From NCBI GenBank assembly GCA_039090855.1, contig CM076990.1, forward strand, positions 203,799,232 through 203,863,231: 64,000 nt of DNA. Reading direction: 5' to 3'. Below, piece by piece: positions 32,035-43,336 of the stretch. This stretch comes from Macrothele yani (Eukaryota > Arthropoda > Arachnida > Araneae > Macrothelidae). The notes beneath the pieces are model-generated. The model was not told the DNA's origin. It saw only the letters and a list, made by a program, of their open reading frames with translations, and did not search any database. Each line of letters begins with the position of its first letter. Within the stretch, counting starts at the first letter, position 1. A program made the translations under genes and the position numbers.

Positions 32035-32240
32035 AGAATTTTTTTTGTTTGATTGGAGGTTTAACTACAACCGTGAGCAACTAAGTGGGCTATAAGCAGT
32101 CATCCCGTCCCTAATTTAGGACCACTATTCCAGGGAAGAGACATAGCCAGAACCATAAGACAAACACAACATCCTTGCCTCATCGGGATCCGAACCCGAA
32201 CCCATCTTGGATAAATGATCATAAGCCATCGCTTAGCATA
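32035..32240 (-). repeat. tRNA-derived SINE (family A)
   Basis: Reverse copy: T-run, GATTGGAGGTTTAAC, GTCCCTAATTTAGG, GGGATCCGAACCCG (B-box, one change) and ATCGCTTAGC at the head, where it is truncated. It lies just outside mariner 3. Confidence 0.88.
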
Positions 32241-32489
32241 GGGGTGCGCAACGTTTGGTTCGAGACATTTCATTAGGGGTCGCGGGGGTTTATTAAGGGG
32301 TCGCTATTTCTTTTTGTTGTTTTCCTCTTTTTATAAAACCAAGAATCAGAATTCTCAAGATACAAGCTCAAATTCCACATTACGACGTCAAACAAAGGCT
32401 GTGTCGTTTTTTTCCTCCCACTAACTGTGTTTATTTTTTGTTTCAATATTTCCTACATATCATTCCTAGTTAATTAAATAATACACTTA

Positions 32490-32560
32490 TAAAAGTGGAA
32501 AGAGCGATGACTTCTGTTTGATGTTCCTAGTCCACGTTAATTGTCTGTATTAATTATTCA
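32490..32560 (+). repeat. SINE family B, tail fragment
   Basis: GTGGAAAGAGCGATGACTTC followed by TGTTTGATGTTCCTAGTCCACG matches the body of the copy at 1290-1465. The tRNA head is missing. Confidence 0.72.
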
Positions 32561-32684
32561 TTAGCCTCCTAGTTATTTGTTCGGTTGCTGCTTTCCATCT
32601 TTGGTGAATCCTCAGCATTGTGCGGGACTCCAAAAAGCAACATGCCATGTGGTTTGGCAGTTAGTCGTATGTGAGTGTGGATAA

Positions 32685-32840
32685 TTCGAAGCCGCTCTGG
32701 GGAAGTGGTAGCATGTCCGGCGCGTAAGTGGAAGACCCTGGTTTTGATTCCCGGTGGCGGCCGAGGAGAATTTTTTCGTGACTCGCTTATTAACGTGGAA
32801 AGTTCGACGACTTCTGTTTGCTATCCACCTGGTTTTTGGT
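32685..32840 (+). repeat. tRNA-derived SINE (family B)
   Basis: TTCGAAGCCGCTCTGGGGAAG, GTCCGGCGCGTAAGTGGAAG, TTTTGATTCCCGGTGGCGG and GAGAATTTTTTCGTGACTCG follow the same order as at 1290-1440. The B-box is mutated. Confidence 0.82.
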
Positions 32841-33393
32841 CGTCCTCATCTTCTGCGCCTTTCAGGGTGTTCGAACAATACTTTCTTAGGAGCTTCATTT
32901 CCTCCATTCGTATTACACGGCCAGCGCACCTCAATCTCGATGACCTAATCATGTTAGTAATAGTAGGGTCTTTATGAATGAAGTATAATTCTATGTTGGA
33001 GTGTTTCCGCTAGAGACCACCGCCACATATTGGATCAATTACTTTTCTGATAATTTTTCTTTGTATGTATCCAACATTCGTTTATTTTACCTAGTTAGTG
33101 CCCAAGTTTCTGAGGCATATATATAAGCACAGGTCTTATTAAAGTTTTATAGATGGTTAACTTTGTTGCTCGAGATGAAAATCGAAATTTCAACAGTTTT
33201 CCTAGGGTGTAGAATGCTCTATTTGCAGCCATGAGATGGATTTTTATATCCTTGGAGAAATAATTGGTAAAAGTTACCGTAGAACCCAGGTATTTAAAGC
33301 TGTCAACCCTGTCGAATGTGTGACCATCCAACATGATGGTAAAAGGCGGAACGGAGCAAAAGTTATTCCTGCAGCTATACACGGATGAGTCAT
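32840..33393 (-). pseudogene. LINE C: C-terminal part of reverse transcriptase ORF
   Basis: The minus-strand frame 33095-33382 reads DRVDSFKYLGSTVTF, MAANRAFYTLGKLLK and RATKLTIYKTLIRPVLIY, the thumb region after the YLG box. Further down come MLDTYKEKL and LGHRD.GALAV blocks in other frames, the usual RLRWAGHVIRM region decayed. It continues on the other side of a Tc1 at 34519-34790. Confidence 0.85.
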
Positions 33394-33395
33394 TA

Positions 33396-34516
33396 CATTA
33401 CGAACACCTAGCTAATAAGCTGTAGCCCGCAAAACAGAGGTACTCGGGGAGGCATTGATTCATTTAGGAAGAGATAGGTATCCTGGGGTATCTGGTACCA
33501 TAATGTCAACAGCAGGTCCTCCAGTTCCCGTATAATTTGGGGTGGTGGTGATTTAGCGCAAATCGGCTTTTCCAAGTCGAACCACAAGTGTTCGATTGGG
33601 TTCATATCAGGTGAATTTGGAGGACGGGCATTAACAGAAAGTCGCCAGCATGTTCCTCCAACCCCTCCTTCACATGGCCATCACCACCAGGAAACACATT
33701 TGCTATGAATGTGTGAACGTAATCCGCAACGATGTTCAGATACCTGACAGTTGTGAGGGATTGCGGTATTGGCATAATGGGGATTAAAGTGTTCCACGAT
33801 TAACATCGCTCACAGCATAACACCGCCACCGCCGGCCTGTTTCCACCCAACAGTGCATCCATGTGCCGTAGACTCCTTTGGTAATCGGCGTATCCGTGCT
33901 CGGCCGTCTACATGATGCACCAGGAATCTTGATTCATCAGACCAGGCCACTTTCTTCCGATGATCTTCGGCCCATTTCATGCGTTGTTGGCGATGACGTG
34001 CAGCGAGCATTGGGACCCGGCTGGGTCTTCGGCTACGCAGACCCATGCGCAGAAGGCTGGGATGAACTCTGTGCTGCGACACATTGCCCTGATCACCACA
34101 GTCGCAGCTGGGGTGATTTGTCGCACTGTGGCCCTGCGGTTGCGGTGAACAATGCGCGACCGTCTCAGCTCCTCTCTGGGATCAATGAGCTGCGGACGAA
34201 ACTCGGCAGGACGACGATTCGTCGTTCGGCCATCTGTGCATCACTTTTGATACGTACTCACTACAGCGTCACGTGAACACTGAATAACCCACAAGCCGCG
34301 CCGTTTCCAAGATCGTAGTTCCGAGGCGCCGTGCGGTACCAATTTGTTCTATAAGAAACTCCGATAAATTGACAGCTTTTCCCATTCTGACTACGGACAC
34401 TCTACTAATCGAAAGCTGGTCCTCGGGTCCTATTTATACTGCCCTGTTAACTTTACCTGCGCCACCGTTTGATTTTCAGGTGGGCTCATTTCTCTAAGCT
34501 GGTGGTGGTCATAATG
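33396..34516 (-). mobile_element. Tc1-like transposon with internal deletions, inserted in LINE C
   Basis: Termini CATTACGAACACC and GGTGGTGGTCATAATG are imperfect inverted repeats flanked by TA. The length of 1121 bp is short for this subfamily because of internal losses. The LINE resumes on each side. Confidence 0.85.
33408..34390 (-). pseudogene. Tc1-like transposase with deletions
   Basis: The minus-strand start MGKAVNLSEFLIEQIGTARR (ATG near 34389) begins the DNA-binding part, followed by a broken middle. Then SQHRVHPSLLRMGLRSRRPS and KKVAWSDESRFLVHHVDG with the first Asp are seen near 33930-34080; the residues just before KVAWSDE are partly deleted. The QQDNAPCH block with the second Asp is deleted near 33660. 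MNPIEHLWFDLEKPI with the catalytic Glu remains at 33570-33605. It ends near 33415. It is the same subfamily as 11766-12463. Confidence 0.85.
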
Positions 34517-34518
34517 TA

Positions 34519-34790
34519 ATAGTTCCTCGGCGTATATTTGGTCTTAGATTCATTAATTACTAGCAATCGGATTCCAAGTCATCTGTATATGCCAGTCATT
34601 GTGGCTATCTCGCAGATGATTAGCACTGGCAAAAGTATTAACATGTTGATGTTAATATTAACCGCATTCATCTTTGTTGCAAAGTCTGATCAACCGTCGG
34701 TGCAGTAAAATTGGCCATACTTAAAACGATGGGATTTTCACTTCAGTCAGGTAATTATAACTTACTTCAAGATTTGTACTGCGCTACGAG
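34519..34790 (-). pseudogene. LINE C: reverse transcriptase core remnant
   Basis: Minus-strand pieces include LAYTDDLESDC near 34590, where the usual AYADD reads AYTDD, and LVINESKTKYTPRN at the Tc1 junction. A deletion joins the two, since about 40 residues normally lie between them. The upstream part is unreadable. Confidence 0.65.
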
Positions 34791-34819
34791 CAGACTTTAC
34801 TTTATTTCCATTTGTTTTA

Positions 34820-35010
34820 AGGTTTACCGACCGTAAAGAGCAACAAACACTCTATTATCACTTTGGGATCACTGATTCCAGGGAAGGCACAAAGCCAGTG
34901 GGCCATCTTGCAAACACACCACTTATGCTTCACCTGTAACTCGAACCGGGGCCAATCTGGAAGAAATGGAGTCAGCGCCTCAGACCACTCAGCCACCGGA
35001 GCAGGAGACT
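34820..35010 (-). repeat. Divergent SINE related to family A
   Basis: TTTACCGACCGTAAAGAGCAAC, GGGATCACTGATTCCAGGGAAGG and GTAACTCGAACCGGGGCCAA are recognisable but diverged. The head (CAGACCACTCAGCCACCGGAGC) resembles tRNA-Ser/Leu in reverse. It may be an older family member. Confidence 0.65.
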
Positions 35011-36120
35011 GTATTTCTGTTTCTATTAAAGTAACGTATGAGTCGTAAGCTTTGTTGTAATTTTGGGAGCAGCAAGATTAGCTGCTTAATTCCGTAATCA
35101 TTGCAACAGTGGCTAAAAATATGTCCCGAGTAGCAATCTATTCGAATCAAAGAGATGATGACACGAAACCATCACATCTGTCTTCGAGTTTTTATTTCGC
35201 AGCAATTAGGACTGGCACTGCCGATTTCGTTTTTGAGCATGGGTATAAGAAAGCCGTCGTGTGAAAGATGATACAGATCATCCAATACAAATGGGAATAA
35301 ACCGAAGGCAAAATTAAGGACAGCTCGACTGAGATGAATGCACCAGTGTGTTGTACTAAATATGTGCTTATCCGGTGTTCAATACACAAAGAGCACGCAT
35401 TAAAAAGGGAAATACCAGACAGTAAACACTGTGAATTTTTGAATCCCTGAAGTCATCATTCGACAAGAGATATCATGAACATCTAAAAGAAAAAAATGTA
35501 GGTAACTAGTCTGCTGAATTCTCAGAATCAGTAACATAAACGTCCAGTGGTGGGCGAACGTAGCAGTTAATAAGCAGCATTCTGATAGAAAGAAGAGTCG
35601 CTACAGCTTGAAACTGCGTGGATAGAGGACTTGCATGCTATGCTCTGTAGTAACAAAGGTGAGATACACTAATTATTTAATTTGTTATGTGTATACAAAA
35701 GTAACTTCATGCAGGGCAGATGGACCAAACCGTTTCTTCCAGCAGATTTCTATTTGACTTCATCAATGGACGGCTTACAGTTTGTAATTAAAATTACTTA
35801 TAAGTTTTATTTTTCTTAATGATATACATATCTACACTACAGATACAAAGACGTTACAGTAGATCAATAAACCGTAAAATTCGAGGTATGCGATTTTATG
35901 TAGTATGGAATATTAATGCTGATGGCAAGCTGTTGGGCTTCAGTAAAACATTTTTTCATCAATCTATGAAATAAAATTCACGATTCTCACATCTTTACAT
36001 CGCTCTATGTGTTTTAACCTTCAACTATTAAAATCAAAGAGAAATTGTCTTTATATAGTTCGATATTTCGAAAAGAAAGAAGATAATTTAATTTTTGTGT
36101 AATGAACTTTTTCTTTGACA
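35011..36120. other. AT-rich, no gene recognised
   Basis: No coding match, no tandem repeat and no RNA gene seen. Confidence 0.45.
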
Positions 36121-36124
36121 TACT

Positions 36125-38210
36125 GTAACAAGAAAGTGCCACCAAAATTTCGGGTGTAATGAGCGCGACTTTTGAATCCGTTCTGAAGTGAATTAAATTT
36201 ATCAAAGCAATTCAAAGTCAATGGAACCTGTATGAAAAACTATCTGACAGAAAAAGAAGTTTTTCAATCGGGTTTGTCCCGCAGATATTGCTATAAACGG
36301 AATCGTGAGCTTACGCCCTCTGGTTGCAGACTTGTGCGTTAAGAAAAATTTGAAATTACATCTAAAACATATCGCAGCGGAAATGCTCTCCAACAAAGGA
36401 AGAATTTTTCATCTACGCCCCCTGACGGGAAAAACATGCATTATTTTAAGAAGAAAGTATTCTCAAAAGGTTTTTCGATATGAACGCTATCGGTCCAGAA
36501 AATAAAAAATTTTAGTCGAGTTTTCAGGAGCATGGATTTGGCTGCAAATACATCACAAGCATAAGTTTACACTTACGACCCCTAATGGCCAAACCATTCT
36601 TTACCAAATATTAGAAAATATATAAAAAACATTTCCCATCAGGAGCTGTATGCAATACAGGAGGAATTTTCGAAATCAAAGTTTTAGAAGAAGAAATATC
36701 GGGGAAAATGCGATTTTAGAGCAGAAATATAGGGGGAAATGTGATTTACCTTAACGTTCCCTAGCGGAGAATCTATGATTTACTTGAAAATTTTGAATTT
36801 ATGTGAAAAACATTTCGCACCGGAAACGCCATCCAACATTTTCAAATCGGACTCTTAGAAGTAGAGATATTGTCAAAAATAAGATATACATCTACGCTGC
36901 CTGGCGTAGAAACTATGTATTATTTTAAGAAGAAAATGTTCCTAAAAGTATGCGACGTGAGTAGTATCGGTCCACAAACGGATTTATTTTATTTGAAATT
37001 TTAGAACTCAGATTTTGCTGCAAATACATCAAAAGTGGAAATTAAGACTTATGCCCCCTGGTGGCCAAACAGTGTTTTTTACCAGAAGTTGGAAATAATA
37101 TGCATATGATTTCCCATCAGGAACTGTATCCGGCGCAGAAAGAATTTTTAAAAGCGGAGTTTTAGAAGCAGAGATATCGGGGAAAAACGCAATTTACCTT
37201 TACGCCCCCAACCGGTGAGTCTATGAATTACCTGAAAATTTTGAAATTATATGAAAAACATTTCGAACAAGAAAACCTATCCAAAACAAAAGGAAATTTT
37301 CAAATCGGACTCTTAGAAATCGAGATATGGGCAATTCTCTACTTCTAAGAGTCCAAATTTACTTCTGGACTCTTAGAAGTAGAGCATTGGACTCTTAGAA
37401 GTAGAGATATGGGCGAGATATGGAAAAAGCTTCGATAAACCTTTTCCGCCTGGAGGTGTAGATGTATAAGATATACATCTACGCTTCCTTGTAGAAAAAT
37501 CATGCAATATTTTAAGAAGAAAATATTCCGAAAAGATTTATCGACATGCGTGGTATCGGTCCACGAACGAATTTTTTAATCGAGATTTTAGAAGCTGAGA
37601 TTTTCTGAGAAATACATCAGAAGCAGAAATTAACTGTTACGTCCCCGGTGGCCAAACTATTGGCAAAAACCCGGTGGCAAAACGATGCGTGGAACATCGC
37701 GAGTCCCACCGACAATATCTACCAAAATCAGAAATTATAAGCAGAAAATGTCTCATCAGAGCCTGTATCTTCTGAAGAAAAACTTTTTCCAACCGAAGTT
37801 TTAGAAGTCGAGCTATCGGAGAAAACGCAATTTACTTTTACGGCCCCTCGCGAAAAACCAATGCTTAACTTGAAAAAGTGACGGTACCTAAAAACTCTTA
37901 GACATAAATGGAATCGAAAGGTAAAATAATTTTTTTAAATCGGATGTTTAGAAGCAAATATATTTAATAAAATGTATTTTGAATTCGATATGATCTGCAT
38001 TTATACGCTCTCTAGCGGCTAAATTGTAGATCGTAAAAAAAAAAAAACGAAATAAAGGTTCATCATTCGCATGTATTTCAAGTTTCCCAACGCAAAAATA
38101 ATTTTTCGAATCGTACTAATATTTATTAGCAGAAATATGGTGTCTACAGACGGACGGATGTGCAAACCGATAACATAAGCACGAATTGTTTTTACAAAAG
38201 ACGTGTTAAA
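36125..38210 (-). mobile_element. Array-type repeat element, copy 2, with CTCF-like motifs
   Basis: It is the reverse of the copy at 21520-22690. The left end TAACAAGAAAG...TTTCGGGTGTAATGAG and the right end ACAAAAGACGTG match the copy-1 ends. About eleven units each carry a GGGGGCG-type motif in reverse, for example CGCCCTCTGGTTG at 36314, CGCCCCCTGACGG at 36416 and GCCCCCTGGTGGCC at 37053; more decayed forms lie near 36754, 36895, 37203, 37450, 37642, 37842 and 38009. It is about 0.9 kb longer than copy 1. Near 37345-37400 there are extra duplicated GGACTCTTAGAAGTAGAG words. Confidence 0.72.
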
Positions 38211-38394
38211 GAAAGATTAAAGGTTTTTTTCCGACGCGCGGAACATCGCGAGTTCCACCGACAACATTGCTCATGACGTTGTTATGACGTAGTTAACGAA
38301 ACGATGTTCCGAAGATGTTGTACCGGAATAAGATGGTGTACCGGAATTTTTTCAGTTTGTGTACTGAAGTTGTCAAAGCAGGCAAACATGTGTT

Positions 38395-38709
38395 ACGTGG
38401 TGTGAGAACGAAGGTTTAATCCCTGTGACAAAGAGATGTTCAGAAGGGCACGACATGAAATTGTATTCCAAAGAGCATCAAGGTGGAACGTTTAGATGTC
38501 CGAAGTATTATATTGATCGGCGTCGTGGACAAACTGCCTCTACGGCAAGAAGAAACTGGTTTGCTAAAACTGTATTGCTTCTTCAGAAAGCATTGCCAAT
38601 AACGTACATCTTTGCTTGTAATTTAAACTACGATTCGGCTGTAAGGGAAACGTCCATTGACGATGTCTTGAAAACCTCCTCGGAAACAATAAGAAAAAAA
38701 TACAGGTAG
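38395..38709 (+). pseudogene. ISXO2-like (Merlin) transposase, N-terminal fragment
   Basis: The frame contains CENEGLIPVTKRCSEGHDMKL and FRCPKYYIDRRRGQ, which recall the C-x-x-GHxMxL ... WxC zinc-ribbon start of ISXO2-like transposases, then NWFAKTVLLLQ and LPITYIFACNL in place of the helix before the catalytic core. The second cysteine pair is partly lost. The DDE core (second half of the protein) is absent. The ATG at 38425 is only the first Met of the open frame; the family sequence starts upstream of it. Confidence 0.6.
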
Positions 38710-38904
38710 GCTCAGTTCTGATTGAACCGTCAGTTTGGAACGTAAGATTATGACTTGCAGATGGGAGAGTTGAAATGAGCCTGTCGAGTATGGTTTCAAA
38801 GCGTTTATTTAATTTGTTATAGCCAACACCGGTCTATGATATGACAAGTTATTAAAATCATGCAATGCATTGATTATGATACGCTTTCCAACATACCAGA
38901 AACC

Positions 38905-39505
38905 ATTATTCAAGTTATGAGGATAATGGCTGTGGAATAAATCTCGCTCCTGTGCCCTGCCCTTTAACCTCATTTCGATGCTATTCAATAGAACCGGTTC
39001 AGTATACTTTCGGAACAACATGATAAGGTTTGGTCGCAATCGAAGCATTTTTACGTAAGTTATAACGCCTAAGGGCAATGGAATGGATCCCGATCCTATG
39101 TCCTAACCTTTGACCCCATTTCACCCATTTTCAATAGGGTTCGTCCCCGGACGGTCCCGTACGACATACTAAAATGTCATCGAAATCGAACCATTTTTAC
39201 GCACGTTATGACGCATAAGAGCAATGGAATGCATACCGCTCCTATGTCTAGACCTTTGATCCCACTTCACCCATTTTTAATATGGATCGTCCCCAGGTGG
39301 TCCTCTACGACATACTAAAATTTTATTGAAATCGAACCAGTTTTACGCAAGTTATGATGCATAAGGGCAATGGAATGGATCCCGCTCCTATGTCCTGACC
39401 TTTGACTCTATTTCGTCCATTTTCAATAGGGTTCGTCCCCAGGTGGTCCCCTACCACATACTAAAATTTCATCGAAATCGAACCAGTTTTACGTGAGTGA
39501 TCGTG
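38905..39505 (+). repeat. Tandem array, four ~146-bp units, inside the Merlin element
   Basis: TTAC(G)(C/T)AAGTTAT recurs at 39051, 39197, 39343 and 39489, exactly 146 bp apart. Each unit has GGCAATGGAATGGATCCCG, CCTATGTCCTGACCTTTGA, CCATTTTCAATAGGGTTCGT and ATCGAAATCGAACCAG blocks. The last unit runs into GCGGACAAGCGGACGGACAGAC. Confidence 0.88.
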
Positions 39506-39839
39506 CGGACAAGCGGACGGACAGACAAAGCTGGAGCATATACACTTCTTCAACCTACGGTTGGAAAGCGTAAGAAAGTAGCTTACATAATTTTTAAAAA
39601 TAATGCCAGATACATTGCGAACATAAGGCAAATCGATATACGTAGATACATTGAACATAAAGTAGATCGATGTACACAGATCGATATAGCTCTGTCTTCT
39701 TGGGCTTCTTACATTCTTCATCACTTCCTCTTGCCTCTCGTTTTGATTTTCTCCACTTTTTCTTGCGTTCATTCTGCAAGTTCCGCGGTATTTTCGAAAA
39801 TGTTAACCCGTTCATACGAAAACATTTTTTTTTAATTTT

Positions 39840-40115
39840 GTTTAAATCACTACGATACGTTCTTTACATATATATGAATAGATCTCGTCGAGAGCTCTAA
39901 AGCGATACCACGCATAGTAGTTTTGCACCCACGGTTGTCCAGATAAACCCCGATATTGTCAACGGTGTTCACCGGTTTACAAGAAATTTCTTGTTTCAAT
40001 GTCCGGTTCAAACCACTGCGAAATGTTCTTCGCATATTTGAATAGATCTCGTCGATAGCTTTAAAACGATACCACACGCAGTCGTGTTGCGCTCAATGCT
40101 ACCGAGATAGACTGA
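39840..40115 (+). repeat. Two ~168-bp tandem copies
   Basis: GAATAGATCTCGTCGA(G/T)AGCT followed by AAA(G/A)CGATACCAC and a CCxAGATA end occurs near 39877 and 40043. The copies are diverged. Confidence 0.75.
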
Positions 40116-40589
40116 GTCAATTGCGGAGACACACCCAGAAATATTGCGTCATCTCCCCCGCTCACAGGGAGCGATGGCAGCGTCGTGCGCTTGAAGTATT
40201 GCCCAGTACGCGAATTGGAGTCCATGCTATTTAGGAATATGCTAACACGATTAGTACACGGTACGTATTTTTGACGCTATAATGATTTCAATGGGGACCA
40301 ATTTTTGTCGCAGGCGGTCGGCCTTAAGTCGCCTCATACTATCCGCGGAGTTATACGTAGTTCTACGTTAAAACAAACAAAAAAACATTGAGTCTCACTG
40401 GCGTGCATTAAAACGATCCGTGGCTATGAGAGGTGTTCAGAAAGAAGCTCTCGCTGACCGACTTCTTGAATATCTATTTAGAAGGAACTGCAGATTGAAT
40501 AAGACTGAAGTCTTCCAAGAATTGTTAATGGCCATATGAAAAACTGACTGGAATATGTATAAACTGGTTTCCAGGAAACAAAATGTAAA

Positions 40590-40765
40590 TTCCGGGCTGC
40601 GAGTAGTCTAGTGTGCAATTCGTGACTGCCACGGAAACGACCTCAGGTTCGATCCACTAAATATCCGCCGTGCGTCGGATGGGCACGTTAAGCCGTCGGA
40701 CCCCGGGTACTGGCCCCCGGAAATAAATAAGGGCGTCTTCCTTCTCCTTTCTACTTCGCTTCCGT
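40590..40765 (+). repeat. tRNA-derived SINE (family D)
   Basis: GGCTGCGAGTAGTCTAGTGTG is an A-box-like start and CAGGTTCGATCC a B-box. The body has the CGGATGGGCACGTTAAGCCG word common in many invertebrate SINEs. The end is near GGAAATAAATAAGGG. It lies inside the Merlin element. Confidence 0.72.
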
Positions 40766-40794
40766 TTCACTTTCTTATCGGGCACTCTAGCCCC

Positions 40795-40862
40795 TTTTCT
40801 AAGGGTTGTTTAAGACCTCTTAGCTTCCTATTTCTAAGGGTTGTTTAAGACCTGGGGTCAGA
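40795..40862 (+). repeat. 34-bp direct duplication
   Basis: CTAAGGGTTGTTTAAGACCT occurs at 40800-40819 and 40834-40853. Confidence 0.85.
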
Positions 40863-41129
40863 CACTCCCTTCCTAAAATCCACTACATATGATCATTTGA
40901 TTAAAATGTAAATTCCCTAGTTCTAAAACAAATGGAAAGTTGCTGAATCTGTGGAATATAGTATTAAAAAGTTTCTCTACTCTTATAGAATCAAAGCTCT
41001 TGTGCATTAACGATATTGTTAAAATGATCGTCTATAATTACATTCAGTATTTAATCGTAACTACGTCATAAGCAATGTTGTCGGTGGGATTCCCGATGTT
41101 CCGTGGGTCGAAAGAACACCAAAGATTAA

Positions 41130-42300
41130 TTTAGGTTTTAATGAGAGCAATTTGTGTGAAAGAAACTTAGCTTCTTACGGTGCCAACCATAATGTATTCT
41201 TTTATGTGTTTGATCCTAAAATATTTAGCTAAGAAATGGTATACTGAAAAATATAATGAAACTGTATAGGAATTTGTTTGAATTTGTGATATGCTTTGAG
41301 TCTTGCGTTTCTCGGAGGTTATAAATTTGCTTTACGTAATCCAAAGTTGATATAAAAAAATGTTTCTCCTAAACGATCATATCATGAGGAGAGTATTATA
41401 CTTTCCCAAAACTCATTAATTCGGATTACAAAGACGTGACAAACTACTCCTGTTTCTGCTGTTCACCTTTTCTTGAGTTCCGTCGGACATTTTGAGCATG
41501 GCGCACGTTTACCACATATGCCTCGAGCATCCTAAATCTCCGCTGAGGAGCCAACTAATCTCTTGTGGTGAGATTATTTTGCCAGTAAGTATGCTCGTGA
41601 CTTTTTTTCTTGTGCTAAGTATCGATGCAAAACAGTCGCTTTACGTAGATAATTCGCGGCAGAGATAAAATAGCTGTGCGAAACTGAACGTGGCAAAGAG
41701 ATATAATAAAAGCAAGAAAGCCCTGAGTGAAGTTCGTAAAGTTGAAGCATTTACTTTTATTAACATTGGAGGCTAAGCTAAAAACAGTTAAAGTATATCG
41801 TTAGCTTTCCTAATGCCGATGGTATGAAAATCAGTTTGTTCTCTCATTTGGAATAATAAGAATTAAAAATTTACAGCAAGTCTCTTGCCTACTGTTGAAA
41901 TGATCACGTGAAAAACAAATTCCTTAAACAAAAAGAAAGCAACATCACGAAGCCAATTTCCAGCACAATATATCGACTTAGAGTTATGCCATCAACACCC
42001 AGCTTGAGCTTTTGTATTGCAGTAGCAAATGGAACACAAAGTCATTAATATAAAAAAACAAAGTAACAAACGATGATGATAATACCTATCTTACGGTATG
42101 CTTTTCCAGATGGCCGTTCATAATGATGTTCGTTCCCACCACAGTTTTTTAGTTCTTATAAAATTCTACAAGGTGTTATTACTCCAAATAGCGCTAAGAA
42201 CCCTGCTTCTCCTGTCATTCTGATCATCATTAAACTATTTGAAATTCTCTGAATAGAAAAGTAGCCAAGAATTGGTATCGTTTTGTATCCTGCTGCGTAT
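41130..42300. other. AT-rich, no gene recognised
   Basis: No family match. No repeats noticed beyond base-composition runs. Confidence 0.45.
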
Positions 42301-42306
42301 AATGAC

Positions 42307-42307
<1 letters not shown>

Positions 42308-42348
<41 letters not shown>
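42308..42348. repeat. (GA)n microsatellite
   Basis: About twenty GA repeats in a row, ending GAGGGA. Confidence 0.97.
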
Positions 42349-42349
<1 letters not shown>

Positions 42350-42350
<1 letters not shown>

Positions 42351-42850
42351 ACAATGGAGACAGGCGTGGCCAGTTCCTGTACTTTAACAACTATTGCGCA
42401 TTAGACAAACATGAAGTCAAAATGCAGCCAGCTGAACAAAAATTATTCTACAGAATGCAGATTTACTTTCATCTTGAAAACAAAGCATAATATTTGTAGA
42501 ATGAAAAACATAAAGAGTCTGCTTGTGAGGTCATGCAGAATACGGAATGCAATGTCGACAAAATACAAGTTCTTACGAAAAAAGATTAAAATTAATACGA
42601 AAAATTATTTATTCAGGCAACGAAGGAAAGAAAGAAAGAAAAACCCTAAGAAACTGAAGAGGAGAGAAAAAATTACCAACTCGCGTACTTTCCTTGAGTG
42701 ATGCATTCCTGCATAACCTCAGTGGTATCAATAAAAATTTTATATCTTTCATTTAGTTCGCAATATTGAATTATGCAAACAGTCTACGATATTGCAAAAG
42801 CTTCTTATAATTAATAAAAACGCACGGAACTGTACACCAACTATTCATAA
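42350..42850. other. AT-rich; Lys-rich open frame judged non-coding
   Basis: A 96-codon frame (42411-42701) is dominated by Lys, Asn and Arg, as expected from A-rich DNA, and matches no family I know. Confidence 0.45.
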
Positions 42851-42854
42851 ATAA

Positions 42855-42900
42855 ATAGAACGTTTCAACAATACTTTTTAAAATTGTTGAAACGTTCTAT
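42855..42900. repeat. Perfect hairpin, 18-bp arms
   Basis: ATAGAACGTTTCAACAAT (42855-42872) and ATTGTTGAAACGTTCTAT (42883-42900) pair fully around a 10-nt loop. The word GTTGAAACGTTCT also occurs near 57786. Confidence 0.92.
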
Positions 42901-42929
42901 ATCCAGTTTGCAGTTTGCTGTCTGCCTTC

Positions 42930-43085
42930 CTTGAAAAAGCCATCTGGTTGATGTGCAAAAGCTTGGAAACCTTAATTTTATCTACGCCAATAAATTCGGA
43001 TAACTTGTATAGTTGTACTGTCTTATGCTTCTTATAATGTATAACTTGTACAATTGTACTGTCTTATGCTTCTTATAATGTATAC
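42930..43085 (+). repeat. Half copy of the 23902-24065 foldback, then a short tandem duplication
   Basis: CTTGAAAAAGCCATCTGGTTG, AAAGCTTGGAAACC, TCTACGCCAA.AAATTCGGAT and TATAGTTGTAC match the loop and right arm of 23902-24065. The left arm is missing. TTGTACTGTCTTATGCTTC followed by TTATAATGTATA is then repeated twice about 43 bp apart. Confidence 0.8.
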
Positions 43086-43336
43086 CATACTCGGCCTTGA
43101 AAATTGTGAGAAAGCGCAAAGTTACAGCTACATTTATTTTCAAGAGGTAAATTAGAAATTTTAAAAAAAAATTCAATTCATATATTTTACTGTAACGAAG
43201 ATATCAAAGCTTTTAAATGGAAATTCAATTTTAGCGAGTTCTGAATACTTTTTCGAAGTTGCAGTTGACACTGTAGCGTTGCAAACATGTACGGTGTTTG
43301 CGTGTCCGAAATGGAGGATCTGTGAAGCTCAAGTTT

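Larger units (their letters stand above)
38222..41120 (+). mobile_element. Merlin-type transposon with TIRs and 9-bp target duplication
   Basis: The ends GGTTTTTTTCCGACGCGCGG and, in reverse, GGTGTTCTTTCGACCCACGG continue into GAACATCG(C/G)GA(G/A)T(T/C)CCACCGACAAC for about 57 bp. AAAGATTAA stands on both sides (38212-38220 and 41121-41129). Merlin elements carry an IS1595/ISXO2-like transposase and make 8-9-bp duplications, which fits the open frame at 38425-38709. The rest holds tandem repeats and a SINE and no other transposase sequence. Confidence 0.82.

Noticed and set aside
32245..32320. hAT-like word AGGGGTGCGCAACGTTTGG next to GGGGTCGC repeats
   Set aside because: Suggestive of a hAT end, but no second terminus was seen.
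42411..42701. 96-codon open frame
   Set aside because: Lys/Asn-rich translation of A-rich DNA, no family match.
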